A stretch of 64,000 bases of DNA from Bacteroidales bacterium (GTDB taxonomy: Bacteria; Bacteroidota; Bacteroidia; Bacteroidales; UBA4417). The notes under the pieces are model-generated. The model was not told the origin of the DNA. It was given only the letters and a program-made list of their open reading frames with translations, and ran no database searches. The position numbers and the translations under genes are program-made. This document shows, in pieces, positions 54,223 to 63,145 of the stretch (positions are counted from its first letter, which is position 1; every line of letters begins with the position of its first letter). The stretch lies in contig JADJHD010000001.1 of NCBI GenBank assembly GCA_016707705.1, forward strand, positions 62,001 to 126,000. The letters are read 5' to 3'.

Positions 54223-57165
54223 TTACAGATATCTTTCATCCTTGACTAATGGAAGCTTGGCGAGTTTCTCAACTTCTATGCTTGGGAAGCCAAATTCCTC
54301 AACCACTTTCCCGAGAATCAGGTAAACACCCCTTCCCTTAAAAGGATATTTCTGAAGGCTGGGAGGGAAGTGGACCGTATCAAAGAATTCGCCATGCACA
54401 TCAAAGAATGTCCCGAAATTCATGATCTCATTCCTGATGGTTCTCACATATTTTATGGTAACCAGCATTCCCAGCATCCTTACCTGCTGTCCGATTCGAT
54501 TGCGCAGTTCCAGCGCATTCAATTCACCCCGGTAAGAGGTTTGCAACAACTGGAAATAGCTCATGGTGACTGGGAAATCCAGCAGTTCTATCTCGTCAAA
54601 AGCATCTTCCCTGTCGGAACGCACCAAAGCCGGAAGCTCAAACCGACGTGCGAGGGTAGTAAATAAAGCCCCGGTTGAAGGAGGGGGAGTGCTTTTCCGA
54701 AGCAGGTTATGGACTTCCCAAAGCAGTTGCTGCTTGGTCTTTCCGGTGAACCTGAAGGCATTGAGGCGAATCAGGATTATGGCTTGTTCAAGCCCGATGC
54801 TGATGCGGTTGGTGAAGTCCTCCAGACTCTCATAATCACCGCCCCTGATTCTCTCATCAAGAATGGATTGAGCTACCTGCGATTCCAGGTTCGCAATGTG
54901 AATAAAGCCCAGCCAGATGGTGGTCCCGCTGAGTGAGGTTGTATACCTGCTGTGGTTTACGCAGGGAAGTTCGATTTGTGCTCCACATCTTCTTGCTTCA
55001 TTCACATAGACCCACGTCCGGTAAAATCCTCCGAAATTATTGATTACAGCCACCATGAATTCAATGGGGTAGTGGGCTTTGAGGTAGAGACTCTGGTAGC
55101 TTTCTACTGCAAATGATGCCGAATGGGCCTTTGAAAAGGAGTATCCTGCGAAGGATTCAATCTGCCTCCAGACCTCCTTTGTGATTTCATCGGGGTACCC
55201 TCTTTCCTTGCAGTTATCGAAGAATTTATCGACAATTTTCTGGAACTCCACCCTGGACCTGAACTTGCCGCTCATTGCCCTTCTCAGAACATCGGCATCG
55301 GCCAGATCCATGCCGGCGAAATGATGGCATATTTTCAGCACATCTTCCTGATATACCATGACCCCATAAGTTTCATTCAGCTGCTCCTCCATAATGGGGT
55401 GGATGTAGGAGAACTTATCAGGATTGTGAAACCGCCAGATGTACTCCTTCATCATCCCTGAGCGTGCTACACCGGGACGAATGATGCTGCTGGCTGCCAC
55501 CAGGGTAAGGTAGTTGTCGCATTTAAGCTTGGAGAGCAATCCCCTCATGGCTGGACTCTCGATATAGAAGCAGCCTATGGTTTCACTGATCCGGAGCTGG
55601 GACCTTACCTTTTCATCCTTCTTGAAATCCTGAACCCGGTGCACATCAATATTGATTCCCCTGTTCTCGCGGATGATATCGGCACATTCCCTGATATGCC
55701 CCAGTCCTCTCTGGCTCAGAATGTCAAGTTTCTCAAAACCTAGATCTTCGGCTACGTACATATCCCATTGTGTGGTGGGAAAAGCTTTTGGGGGCATGTC
55801 GAGGGCGGTATAGCAGGTGAGCGGTTCCTCTGATACCAGAACTCCTCCGGAATGTATGCTTCTTATGTTCGGGAAATCGGTCATCCTTACGCCCACATTC
55901 ATGATATGGCGGGCAATGTCATTGTTGTTCAGCGGGTTATTGGGTTCTTCCACCAGTATGTCGATTTCCTCCTTAGGAAGTCCGTACACCTTGCCCAGTT
56001 CCCGGAGTATGGATTTCCCCTTGAAGGTGCTGGTAGCTCCCAGCAGGGCTGTGTGTTCACGTCCGTAGCGCTTGAAGATATAGTCGAACACTTCATCCCT
56101 GTCCTTCCAGGAGTAGTCGATGTCGAAATCGGGCGGACTGCTTCGTTTGGGGTTGAGGAAGCGTTCGAAGTAAAGATTGAGCTCAATCGGGTCCACATCG
56201 GTGATACGAAGGCAATAGGCTACAATGCTGTTGGCTCCGCTGCCCCTTCCAACGTGGTAGAATCCGCGGCTCATGGTATACCTGATAATGTCCCAGGTGA
56301 CCAGGAAGTATGCAGAGAACCCAAGCCTGTCAATGATTTCCAGTTCATGCTTTACCCTGCGAAGCGCCTCTTTATCCTTTTTTCCGTAGCGATAGTACAA
56401 GCCATCCATGCTGAGTTTCTCAAGCAGCAGGCGGTCGTCGTAAGCACTTGCAGAAAAGAGTTTTTTATTCTTGACAGTGCTGAAATCGAAATCGATGCTG
56501 CATTCCTTCATCAGTTTCCTGGTGTTGGCAAGTATTCCCGGATAGAATTCAAAGTATTTTCTGAGTTTTTCGGGGGGACAGAGCATTTCATCCGCTCCGG
56601 CAACCTGATTGGGAATGAGTTTGCTGAGGAGGGTGTTATTGTCTATAGCTCGCAGATTCCGGTGCAGTTCATAGCCTTTTTCATCCGTAAAACTGATGGG
56701 GGCGAGAATGAGCAGTTTTTCCTGTTTATGGCGGTATTCGGAGGAAAGCAGAAGGTTCAGTTCCGGTACGCGGATGCCTGTATATTCATTCTCTCTCAAT
56801 GCTGAGTACGGCATTTTGTGAAAGGGAAAGATGATGTAGCAGTCGTTGAACGCCGGGGGACGGTCGGGGAGGGGGATACCCTGAATATTGTGAAAGCTGA
56901 GAAAATCGTTGAGTTCCTTAAATCCCTTGTTGTTACGGGCGATTCCGATGTAGAGCAGCTTATTCCCATCCCTGAATTCGATGCCTGCAATGGGTTTTAT
57001 TCCTTTCTTCCTGCATTCCTTCACAAAATCCACCACTCCCATGCTGTTGTTGACATCCGTAAGCGCCATCTCCTCAATACCATTGTCAATTCCTGCCTGT
57101 ATCAGCTGATCAAGCGGAAGTGTCCCGTAGCGTAGACTATAGTAGGAGTGGCAGTTCAGGTACAT
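54223..57165 (-). CDS. dnaE: DnaE-family DNA polymerase III alpha, short error-prone-like form
   Basis: 980 residues, well short of the replicative DnaE of this phylum (about 1200 or more). PHP-like N-domain, polymerase core with GRGSGANSIVAY at 307-318 and PPDFDIDYSW at 344-353 (Asp346 and Asp348 are the catalytic pair), then helix-hairpin-helix and an OB-fold (IGQQVRMLGMLVTIKYV) before the C-terminus. The PHP site is decayed: the expected first HxH is NCH at 4-6 and the expected ITDH is LTDV at 35-38, so proofreading is unlikely. Encoded just downstream of dinB on the same strand, it matches the DnaE2-plus-Y-polymerase layout of SOS mutasomes. Confidence 0.85.
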   Translation of the reverse strand: MYLNCHSYYSLRYGTLPLDQLIQAGIDNGIEEMALTDVNNSMGVVDFVKECRKKGIKPIAGIEFRDGNKLLYIGIARNNKGFKELNDFLSFHNIQGIPLPDRPPAFNDCYIIFPFHKMPYSALRENEYTGIRVPELNLLLSSEYRHKQEKLLILAPISFTDEKGYELHRNLRAIDNNTLLSKLIPNQVAGADEMLCPPEKLRKYFEFYPGILANTRKLMKECSIDFDFSTVKNKKLFSASAYDDRLLLEKLSMDGLYYRYGKKDKEALRRVKHELEIIDRLGFSAYFLVTWDIIRYTMSRGFYHVGRGSGANSIVAYCLRITDVDPIELNLYFERFLNPKRSSPPDFDIDYSWKDRDEVFDYIFKRYGREHTALLGATSTFKGKSILRELGKVYGLPKEEIDILVEEPNNPLNNNDIARHIMNVGVRMTDFPNIRSIHSGGVLVSEEPLTCYTALDMPPKAFPTTQWDMYVAEDLGFEKLDILSQRGLGHIRECADIIRENRGINIDVHRVQDFKKDEKVRSQLRISETIGCFYIESPAMRGLLSKLKCDNYLTLVAASSIIRPGVARSGMMKEYIWRFHNPDKFSYIHPIMEEQLNETYGVMVYQEDVLKICHHFAGMDLADADVLRRAMSGKFRSRVEFQKIVDKFFDNCKERGYPDEITKEVWRQIESFAGYSFSKAHSASFAVESYQSLYLKAHYPIEFMVAVINNFGGFYRTWVYVNEARRCGAQIELPCVNHSRYTTSLSGTTIWLGFIHIANLESQVAQSILDERIRGGDYESLEDFTNRISIGLEQAIILIRLNAFRFTGKTKQQLLWEVHNLLRKSTPPPSTGALFTTLARRFELPALVRSDREDAFDEIELLDFPVTMSYFQLLQTSYRGELNALELRNRIGQQVRMLGMLVTIKYVRTIRNEIMNFGTFFDVHGEFFDTVHFPPSLQKYPFKGRGVYLILGKVVEEFGFPSIEVEKLAKLPLVKDERYL

Positions 57166-57208
57166 TTTTAGTTTTTAGTTGTTAGTAGTTTAGTTGTTAG
57201 TGGGGTTA

Positions 57209-57362
57209 GTTCGGGGTTCGGGGTTCAAAGTTCAAGGTTCGGGGTTCAAAGTTCAAAGTTCAAGGTTCGAGGTTCAAAGTTTAAGGTTCGAGGTTCAAAG
57301 TTTAAGGTTAAAAGTTTAAGGTTCAAAGTTTAAGGTTAAAAATTTAAGGTTCAAGGTTTTGG
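57209..57362. repeat. Degenerate 7-bp tandem repeat array
   Basis: About 20 units of a GGTTCAA/AGTTTAA-type heptamer run without break from 57209 to 57362, beginning GGTTCGGGGTTCAAAGTTCA. It starts 44 nt upstream of the dnaE ATG (minus strand) and is followed by a repeat-rich block. No ORF. Confidence 0.75.
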
Positions 57363-57961
57363 GTGATTGTGCAAGTAGCAAGGAATAGAACACGGATGAC
57401 ACAGGAAGGACAGATCCGCCGGCTGGCGGACGGATTTGATTTCTGCCTTTTGGAAAAACACTTCGACAGGCTCAGTGTGACGACGACATTGATTTCATCA
57501 ATCCCATTCTCATCCCGTAACTTCAAACCCATGCACTCCGGCTAGTCCCTACGTGACGGGACTTCGCTTCGCATCCTCATCCGCCAACAGGCGGACTTCG
57601 CTTCGCTTCGCATCTTCATCCGCCAGCAGGCGGACTCCGCTTCGCTTCGCATCTCCATCCGCCAGCCGGCGGACTTCGCTTCGCTTCGCATCCTCACATC
57701 AATTTCATTGCTGAATCATTTGGTAATTGCTGCGACTTTGGGTCATACAATGGTCATGCGATGGTCATACAATTGTTTTGATGTTCACCTATATTTTTTT
57801 GCGTAAATCAAGTCCCCTGGGTGCCAGATTCATGTGCTTCGGCGAGACCTTTCTTCGCATTTCCAAATCTCCATCCGCCAGCAGGCGGACTCCGCTTCGC
57901 TTCGCATCCTCACATCTCCACATCTCCACATCATTTTCAAATTCTCAAATTATCACATTTT
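57363..57961. repeat. Mosaic repeat region between dnaE and dinB
   Basis: The first part (57365-57512) is a near copy of 59249-59397. It is followed by three or four units of CTTCGCTTCGCATC(C/T)TCATCC-type sequence, each carrying a GC-rich palindrome TCCGCC(A/G)(G/A)C(A/C)GGCGGA at 57415, 57580, 57619, 57658 and 57874. No open frame with gene-like features is seen. Confidence 0.65.
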
Positions 57962-59131
57962 TTAATCCTCCTCCTCCTCAACATCCACCCCCACAGCCCT
58001 TACCACTGATTTGCGGCCGTAGCGAAGGCGCATGCGGTCAACGGCCTGGTAGAGATTGATGAGTTCGGGGGTATCGTCGAACAGATCGATTTGCTGGGTG
58101 CCGGTGATCAGGTGGCTGAGTTTGACACCAACCAGACGGATGAGCATGCGGCGCTGGTAAACCTTGCGGAACAGTTCCTTGGCAATGGGGATGATTACAT
58201 GGTCGAAAGAGGTGTAAGGTATTCGCATCTGCATGGTATGGGTGTCGAAATTTGAATAGCGGATTTTTACCGTGACGCAGGAAGTTAATTTCTGCTTTTT
58301 GCGCAGGGTAAAGCAGATTTTCTCCACCATCCTGACCAGCAGGTCGTTGATCATGTGAATATCGATACTGTCCTGATCGAAGGTGGTTTCGGTGCTGATA
58401 CTTTTCCTTTCGGAATAGGGGATTACAGGAGTAGGGTCGATACCGTTGGCTTTCTTCCAGATTACCAGTCCGTTTTGTCCAAGGACCTTCTCCACCATTT
58501 CCGGCGGGATATGGCTCAGCGTATCGATGGTTGCAATCCCCATGGAACGAAGCAGCCTGAAGGTTTTATCGCCTATGCCCGGAATTTTGCTGATGGAAAG
58601 GGGCCCCAGGAAAGGCAGCACCCTGTCGCTGCTTATTTCCAGCTCTCCGTTTGGCTTTGCTTCTCCCGTGGCTATCTTGCAGACCGTCTTGTTCACCGAA
58701 AGTCCGAAGGATATGGGCAGTCCGGTTTCGCTGATAATGGACTGCCGCAACTCGTGGGTCCATTTCATGCTGCCGAAGAAACGGTCCATGCCGGTGATAT
58801 CCAGGTAGTGCTCATCGATGCTGGCTTTCTCATAGACGGGGGCTTTTTCGGCAATAATGGAGGTCACCATATTGGAGTATTTGGTGTACTGTTCCATATC
58901 ACCTCTTACTATTATGGCATCGGGACAGAGTATGCGGGCCATCTTCATGGGCATGGCGGAGTGTACGCCGTAATGCCTTGCTTCATAGCTGCAACTCGAC
59001 ACCACGCTACGATCGGAAAACCCGCCCACTATCACAGGCTTGCCGATAAGCTTGCTGTTCGTAAGCCTCTCAACCGCCACGAAAAAGGTATCGAGGTCGA
59101 AGTGAACGATGGTGTGGGGTGTGGCAAACAT
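57962..59131 (-). CDS. dinB: Y-family DNA polymerase IV-type (DinB), catalytically intact
   Basis: 389 residues. Catalytic acids are present: Asp12 in HFDLDTFF and Asp106-Glu107 in ASIDEHYLD, so this is a working polymerase and not an ImuB-type pseudo-polymerase. GFSDRSVVSSCSYEAR holds the palm/finger contact. The thumb has a helix-hairpin-helix (ISKIPGIGDKTF, residues about 180-191), then the little-finger domain. A clamp-binding motif, QIDLF at 347-351, precedes a short acidic tail (EEEED). It inserts opposite lesions. It lies between dnaE and a divergent S24 repressor; 15-bp tandem repeats begin 10 nt upstream of its ATG. Confidence 0.93.
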   Translation of the reverse strand: MFATPHTIVHFDLDTFFVAVERLTNSKLIGKPVIVGGFSDRSVVSSCSYEARHYGVHSAMPMKMARILCPDAIIVRGDMEQYTKYSNMVTSIIAEKAPVYEKASIDEHYLDITGMDRFFGSMKWTHELRQSIISETGLPISFGLSVNKTVCKIATGEAKPNGELEISSDRVLPFLGPLSISKIPGIGDKTFRLLRSMGIATIDTLSHIPPEMVEKVLGQNGLVIWKKANGIDPTPVIPYSERKSISTETTFDQDSIDIHMINDLLVRMVEKICFTLRKKQKLTSCVTVKIRYSNFDTHTMQMRIPYTSFDHVIIPIAKELFRKVYQRRMLIRLVGVKLSHLITGTQQIDLFDDTPELINLYQAVDRMRLRYGRKSVVRAVGVDVEEEED

Positions 59132-59140
59132 TGCTGGTTG

Positions 59141-59215
59141 TTGGTAGTTTAGTTGTTGGTAGTTTAGTTGTTGGTAGTTTAGTTGTTGGTAGTTTAGTTG
59201 TTGGTAGTTTAGTTG
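59141..59215. repeat. Five perfect 15-bp tandem repeats upstream of dinB
   Basis: TTGGTAGTTTAGTTG is repeated five times without change from 59141 to 59215. The unit length is a multiple of three and the array is open in the dinB frame up to a TAA at 59216-59218, but contains no start codon. Related sequence lies upstream of dnaE at 57171-57200. Confidence 0.85.
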
Positions 59216-59481
59216 TTAGGGGGAGTTCGGGGTTCAAGGTTCGGGGTTGATTGTGCAAGTAGCAAGGAATAGAACACGGATGACACTAATCCTCTGCCAG
59301 CTGGCGGATGGCGGACTGATTTGATTTCTGCCTTTTGGAAAGACACTTCGACAGGCTCAGTGTGACAACGCCATTGATTTCATTAATCCCATTCTCACAT
59401 CTCCATCCGCCAGCCGGCGGACTCCGCTTCGCTGCGCATCCTCACATCCTCACATCCCCACATCTCCACATTATTTTTTCT
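59216..59481. repeat. Second copy of the dinB-flanking repeat block
   Basis: Bases 59249-59397 repeat 57365-57512 at about 85-90 percent identity by eye, including AAGTAGCAAGGAATAGAACA and CACTTCGACAGGCTCAGTGT. A GC-rich palindrome is at 59406-59421. No gene is seen. Confidence 0.6.
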
Positions 59482-59540
59482 TTTGATCAAAAATTAATCA
59501 AATTTGTGATTACAATATAATCAAATTATTTCTACCTTTG
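59482..59540 (+). promoter_or_regulatory. Operator-like palindromes and promoter of the S24 repressor gene
   Basis: TTTTGATCAAAA (59482-59493) is a perfect palindrome; TAATCA-AATTTG-TGATTA (59495-59512) is a perfect inverted repeat; a third TAATCA half-site lies at 59518-59523. A -7 box TACCTTTG (59533-59540) ends 4 nt before the ATG, so the transcript may be leaderless. Repressor self-binding here is an inference. Confidence 0.55.
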
Positions 59541-59544
59541 CTGT

Positions 59545-60372
59545 ATGAACGAAAATATTTTTGGACAGAACATCAAACTCCTTCGTAAAAGGAGAGGGCG
59601 CACACAGGATGATGTAGCCGTTGCACTTGATATGAAACGACCAACCGTAAGTGGCTATGAGAACGGTGTGGCGGAGCCTGGGATTGAGGCACTGCTGGCC
59701 TTTTCGGGCTATTATAAGATAGCGGTCGATACCCTGCTGAAGATTGACCTGTCGAAGCTGGGAGAAAGCGAGCTGTCGCAGCTGGAACGCGGATACGATG
59801 TCTTTATCAGCGGGAGTAAGCTGAGGGTGCTCACCACTACGGTGGATGGCAGCAATAACGAGAATATTGAGCTGGTGAACCATAAGGCCTCAGCAGGATA
59901 TCGAACAGGCTTTGCGGATCCGGAATATATACGTGTATTGCCAACTTTCCAGTTACCCTTTCTTTCAACAGAACGGAAATACAGGACTTTCCAGATCAAC
60001 GGGGATTCCATGCTGCCCATTCCTGATGGCTCCTGGGTAACAGGGGAATTCGTGCAGAACTGGCGCTTGCTTCGCGACGGACAGGCGCATATCATCCTTA
60101 CAATGGAAGACGGAATTATGTTCAAGGTAATTGAGAGCAGACTGGAATCGGAGGGAAGATTGCTGCTGCATTCATTGAATCCCTTATATGATCCTTATTT
60201 CATCGATATCAAGGATGTTAGGGAAATCTGGCGATTTGTCCACTATATCAGCGCTGAACTTCCGGAGCCAAACCTCCCCAAAAATGAATTTGCCAGTTCA
60301 CTTGCCAGTTTGAAAAAGGAAATGGCGGAAATAAAGGCTCAGATTCGTCAGGGAAAGCTTTTTGAAGAATAA
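59545..60372 (+). CDS. HTH (XRE)-S24 peptidase-type, LexA/CI-like self-cleaving repressor
   Basis: 275 residues. HTH domain 8-65 (NIKLLRKRRGRTQDDVAVAL, KRPTVSGYENG). The C-terminal S24 domain has nucleophile Ser155 in NGDSMLPIPDGS and Lys194 in IMFKVIE; an Ala117-Gly118 bond lies in KASAGYR. The spacings (37 from Gly to Ser, 39 from Ser to Lys) are close to LexA. A helical tail follows (about 250-275). It would cut itself when RecA filaments form. It is divergent from dinB, separated by repeats. Confidence 0.88.
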   Translation: MNENIFGQNIKLLRKRRGRTQDDVAVALDMKRPTVSGYENGVAEPGIEALLAFSGYYKIAVDTLLKIDLSKLGESELSQLERGYDVFISGSKLRVLTTTVDGSNNENIELVNHKASAGYRTGFADPEYIRVLPTFQLPFLSTERKYRTFQINGDSMLPIPDGSWVTGEFVQNWRLLRDGQAHIILTMEDGIMFKVIESRLESEGRLLLHSLNPLYDPYFIDIKDVREIWRFVHYISAELPEPNLPKNEFASSLASLKKEMAEIKAQIRQGKLFEE

Positions 60373-60417
60373 ATCAAGCAAGAGCATACATAATCACAAG
60401 TCTACCTAAGACACAAA

Positions 60418-60458
60418 AAATCCTGGCAACTCATTGCGAATTGCCAGGATTTCTTTTT
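60418..60458. terminator. Bidirectional terminator
   Basis: AAATCCTGGCAA (60418-60429) pairs with TTGCCAGGATTT (60441-60452), 12 bp with an 11-nt loop. U-rich runs follow on both strands. It separates the convergent repressor and GH31 genes. Confidence 0.88.
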
Positions 60459-60469
60459 TGCGCTTTTGA

Positions 60470-62923
60470 CTACCAGCTGATTTTTATCTCGCTGCCGGCA
60501 TTTCCAATATTTAACATTTTAACTGTTTCAGGATATTTTCTTGCCCAGGTGTAGAGGGGATCATTATCTGAAAGAGCTGTAAGAATATCAATGGTTTGTT
60601 CCTTGCAGGATTCGGTCTTTCCGTTTACAGTCATCTTGCTTATTTCACCGAAACCATGCAGTACGAGGCAAATCTTGCTGAACTTGCTGCTAAAACTTCC
60701 TTCTGCCTTTCCAATAATTATTTCCTTCTTTCCATTAAAGCTGAAGGTGCGGGTCATGAATTTACCTGACTCATTTTCAAGGCTTACGCCATCATCTTCA
60801 TAATAAAGGTATGTTGATCCTTCGCTGCCATTGTAGAAGTGAACATAAAGAGTATCAGAGGCTTTCTGCAGGGAATATTGAACTGCAGTCTGCATGGGTA
60901 TGAAACTTCCGCCCTTTGCAAATACAGGGAGCTTGTCGATAGGACATTCAACCATGATTTCCTGCTTGCCATCATATTTTTTACCACTGAAAAAGTCGTA
61001 CCATGTTCCTTCGGGAAGGTAAACCTTGGTAAGTTCCTTAGTGCTTTCCACCGGTGCAATCAGGAGGGATGGACCGAACATATATTGCTGCTGATAAGCT
61101 GTGTACCAGCATTTTTCATCAAAGGTATTGTTAATAACCAGGGAGCTGTTGATGGGCAGTCCTGTAGCATGCGCATTGTAAAATGCTGAGTAGGTATAGG
61201 GCAGCAATTTGTAGCGCAGTGTGATGTAATTCCTTGCATATCCTTCTACAAACGGACCGTATGACCAGGGCTCAGAACTCTTGAAATCATAATGCTTATG
61301 AACTCTGAAGAAAGGTGAGAAGCTGCCAATTGAAAGCCATCTGCAGAAAAGGGAAGCTGTTGCATCATCAGTCATGAAGCCTCCTATATCAGTCCCGCAG
61401 AAAGGCATTCCTGTGATTCCCAATGAATTTACAAGTCGGCATCCCAGCATCATATGTTCTTCGCTGGCAACATTATCACCGGTCCAGATAGCTGTATAGC
61501 GCTGGGCTCCGGAAAAGGCAGCACGGGTGAGAATCAGGGGACGGCGGTTCATAAGTGATTTGGTTCCTTCGTAGCTGCTTCGGGCCATGAGCATACCATA
61601 GAGGTTTTTTCCCTGCCTGTAGGATGCACCCTTGCCTTCCCAGTTGAATCTTACTATTGAAGAGGTTTTGCCACCTCCCCAGGAAGCAACTTCATTCATG
61701 TCGTTCCAGAAACCTTCGAGACCATTATCGACATTAGACTTGAAATTATCACCCCACCATTTGCGGGCTGCAGGCATGGTGAAATCAGGAAAATTGCACC
61801 AGCCGGGCCAAACCTGAGCAGTATATTTGCTTCCGTCGGGGTATTTCAGGAAAATATCCTTATTCAGTCCATCCTCATAGGCGGCATAGCCTTTTTCAAC
61901 CTTAATACCCGGATCAACGATAACTGCAGTATGCATACCCATGCCTTTAAGCTGGTCAATCATGGCTTTAGGCTGAGTGAAGCGTTCAGGATGCCAGGTA
62001 AATATCTTGTAGGCATCCATGTAATGAATGTCGAGATATAAAACATCAAGGGGCATTTTCTTCGAGCGGAATGATTTTGCAAGGTTTAATACCTCTGATT
62101 CAGGGAAATAACTCCAGCGACTTTGTTGAAATCCAAGTCCCCAGATTGGAGGCATGGGCATTCTGCCGGTGAGCCAGCTGTAGTTTTCAATGATTCTTGA
62201 AATGCTGTTTCCATTAATAAGGTAATAGTCCATAGCACCAGCATCAGCACTGAAGGATGAGAAACGATCATTGGAAGCCCCAAAGTTAAAGTTGCTCCTA
62301 TGTGAATTATCCATGAAGATGCCATAGGAAACATTGCCATGAATCCCAATATAGAAAGGGAAACTGGCATAAATAGGATCCTGATTTACAGTATATCCGG
62401 GAGTGTCGGAATTCCAGTTCATATAACCTTCACCTCTGCGGTTAAGATTTCCGGTCTTTTCTCCCAGACCAATGAATTTCTCATCGGGGAATAGTTTTTT
62501 ATAGGTAGTTACCTCTTCTCCAACCCAATTGGTGCCAAAGGAGGGATCATCCATATTCAAAATTTCTCCCTTGGAGTTGCTGAGGGTAAATCTAACAGGC
62601 GCCTTGGTTATAGTAAGCTGAAGCGAATCTGTGGTAATAACCATTTGTACCTTGCTATCAGTCACCTGCACCTTGCATGCCTGTGCCTTGCCAACAACCG
62701 AATAGGAGAAATCTTCAGCAAATGCAGCCTTGGAAATCCTGATTCGAATGATTTCAGGGGTCATGACGGTTACCTGAGCATTCCCGTTTGTTGTGGTGAG
62801 CAGAAAGCTGTTTGCATTTCTGCTTTGTTTCTTAAGGTTACCCAGACTGTTATCAGGGTATTCCTGTCCGGCAACTGTAAATGCTGCCAGTGTCAGTAGC
62901 AGGATTAGGTTGAAGTACTTCAT
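60470..62923 (-). CDS. GH31 alpha-glucosidase/alpha-xylosidase, secreted
   Basis: 817 residues from the ATG at 62921-62923 (MKYFNLILLLTLAAFTVAGQE, signal peptide); the frame opens 66 nt earlier. Galactose-mutarotase-like N-domain, then the GH31 barrel with PLDVLYLDIHYMD, the nucleophile Asp408 in GFWNDMNE, and the acid/base region FCGTDIGGF. The C-terminal sheets follow with GTWYDFFSGKKYDGKQ. It hydrolyses alpha-linked glucose or xylose in the periplasm. A lone gene; substrate (starch-type or xyloglucan) cannot be set from sequence. Confidence 0.9.
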   Translation of the reverse strand: MKYFNLILLLTLAAFTVAGQEYPDNSLGNLKKQSRNANSFLLTTTNGNAQVTVMTPEIIRIRISKAAFAEDFSYSVVGKAQACKVQVTDSKVQMVITTDSLQLTITKAPVRFTLSNSKGEILNMDDPSFGTNWVGEEVTTYKKLFPDEKFIGLGEKTGNLNRRGEGYMNWNSDTPGYTVNQDPIYASFPFYIGIHGNVSYGIFMDNSHRSNFNFGASNDRFSSFSADAGAMDYYLINGNSISRIIENYSWLTGRMPMPPIWGLGFQQSRWSYFPESEVLNLAKSFRSKKMPLDVLYLDIHYMDAYKIFTWHPERFTQPKAMIDQLKGMGMHTAVIVDPGIKVEKGYAAYEDGLNKDIFLKYPDGSKYTAQVWPGWCNFPDFTMPAARKWWGDNFKSNVDNGLEGFWNDMNEVASWGGGKTSSIVRFNWEGKGASYRQGKNLYGMLMARSSYEGTKSLMNRRPLILTRAAFSGAQRYTAIWTGDNVASEEHMMLGCRLVNSLGITGMPFCGTDIGGFMTDDATASLFCRWLSIGSFSPFFRVHKHYDFKSSEPWSYGPFVEGYARNYITLRYKLLPYTYSAFYNAHATGLPINSSLVINNTFDEKCWYTAYQQQYMFGPSLLIAPVESTKELTKVYLPEGTWYDFFSGKKYDGKQEIMVECPIDKLPVFAKGGSFIPMQTAVQYSLQKASDTLYVHFYNGSEGSTYLYYEDDGVSLENESGKFMTRTFSFNGKKEIIIGKAEGSFSSKFSKICLVLHGFGEISKMTVNGKTESCKEQTIDILTALSDNDPLYTWARKYPETVKMLNIGNAGSEIKISW

Positions 62924-63111
62924 AATGCTGAGATTTATATAACTAATGAATGTGACATTTTTTATTTGATCAGATGCGAAAAATCGCAATGCAAATTAAC
63001 CAAAAATCCTGAGGCGATTGCTTAAATCAGGCCATTTGTATAGGTTAAGAGCCTCCAAAAAATGTAAATTTCTTAATCCCTGTAATATAGTGTTGGTTTC
63101 ATCCAGTTTTA

Positions 63112-63119
63112 TAGCTTTG
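63112..63119 (+). promoter_or_regulatory. -7 box for the XdhC-family gene
   Basis: TAGCTTTG matches TAnnTTTG, 27 nt before the ATG at 63146, with TTGG about 17 nt further upstream. Confidence 0.5.
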
Positions 63120-63145
63120 CACCTCATTTATCAAATAGCTGGATT

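Noticed and set aside
55852..56805. A 317-codon open frame on the plus strand inside dnaE
   Set aside because: It is antisense to the polymerase catalytic core, has no family likeness and arises from the codon bias of dnaE.
58355..59152. A 265-codon plus-strand frame opposite dinB
   Set aside because: It runs antisense through the whole polymerase gene and has no recognisable domain.
57209..59215. CRISPR array
   Set aside because: The repeats are 7 or 15 bp and directly adjacent, without unique spacers, and no cas genes are present; the Cas4-like gene is 45 kb away.
59070..59258. A minus-strand frame encoding LPTTK repeats
   Set aside because: The peptide repeat only mirrors the 15-bp DNA repeat and overlaps the dinB start out of frame.
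59545..60372. Prophage repressor
   Set aside because: It is LexA/CI-like in domain make-up, but no integrase, structural or lysis gene occurs in the window.
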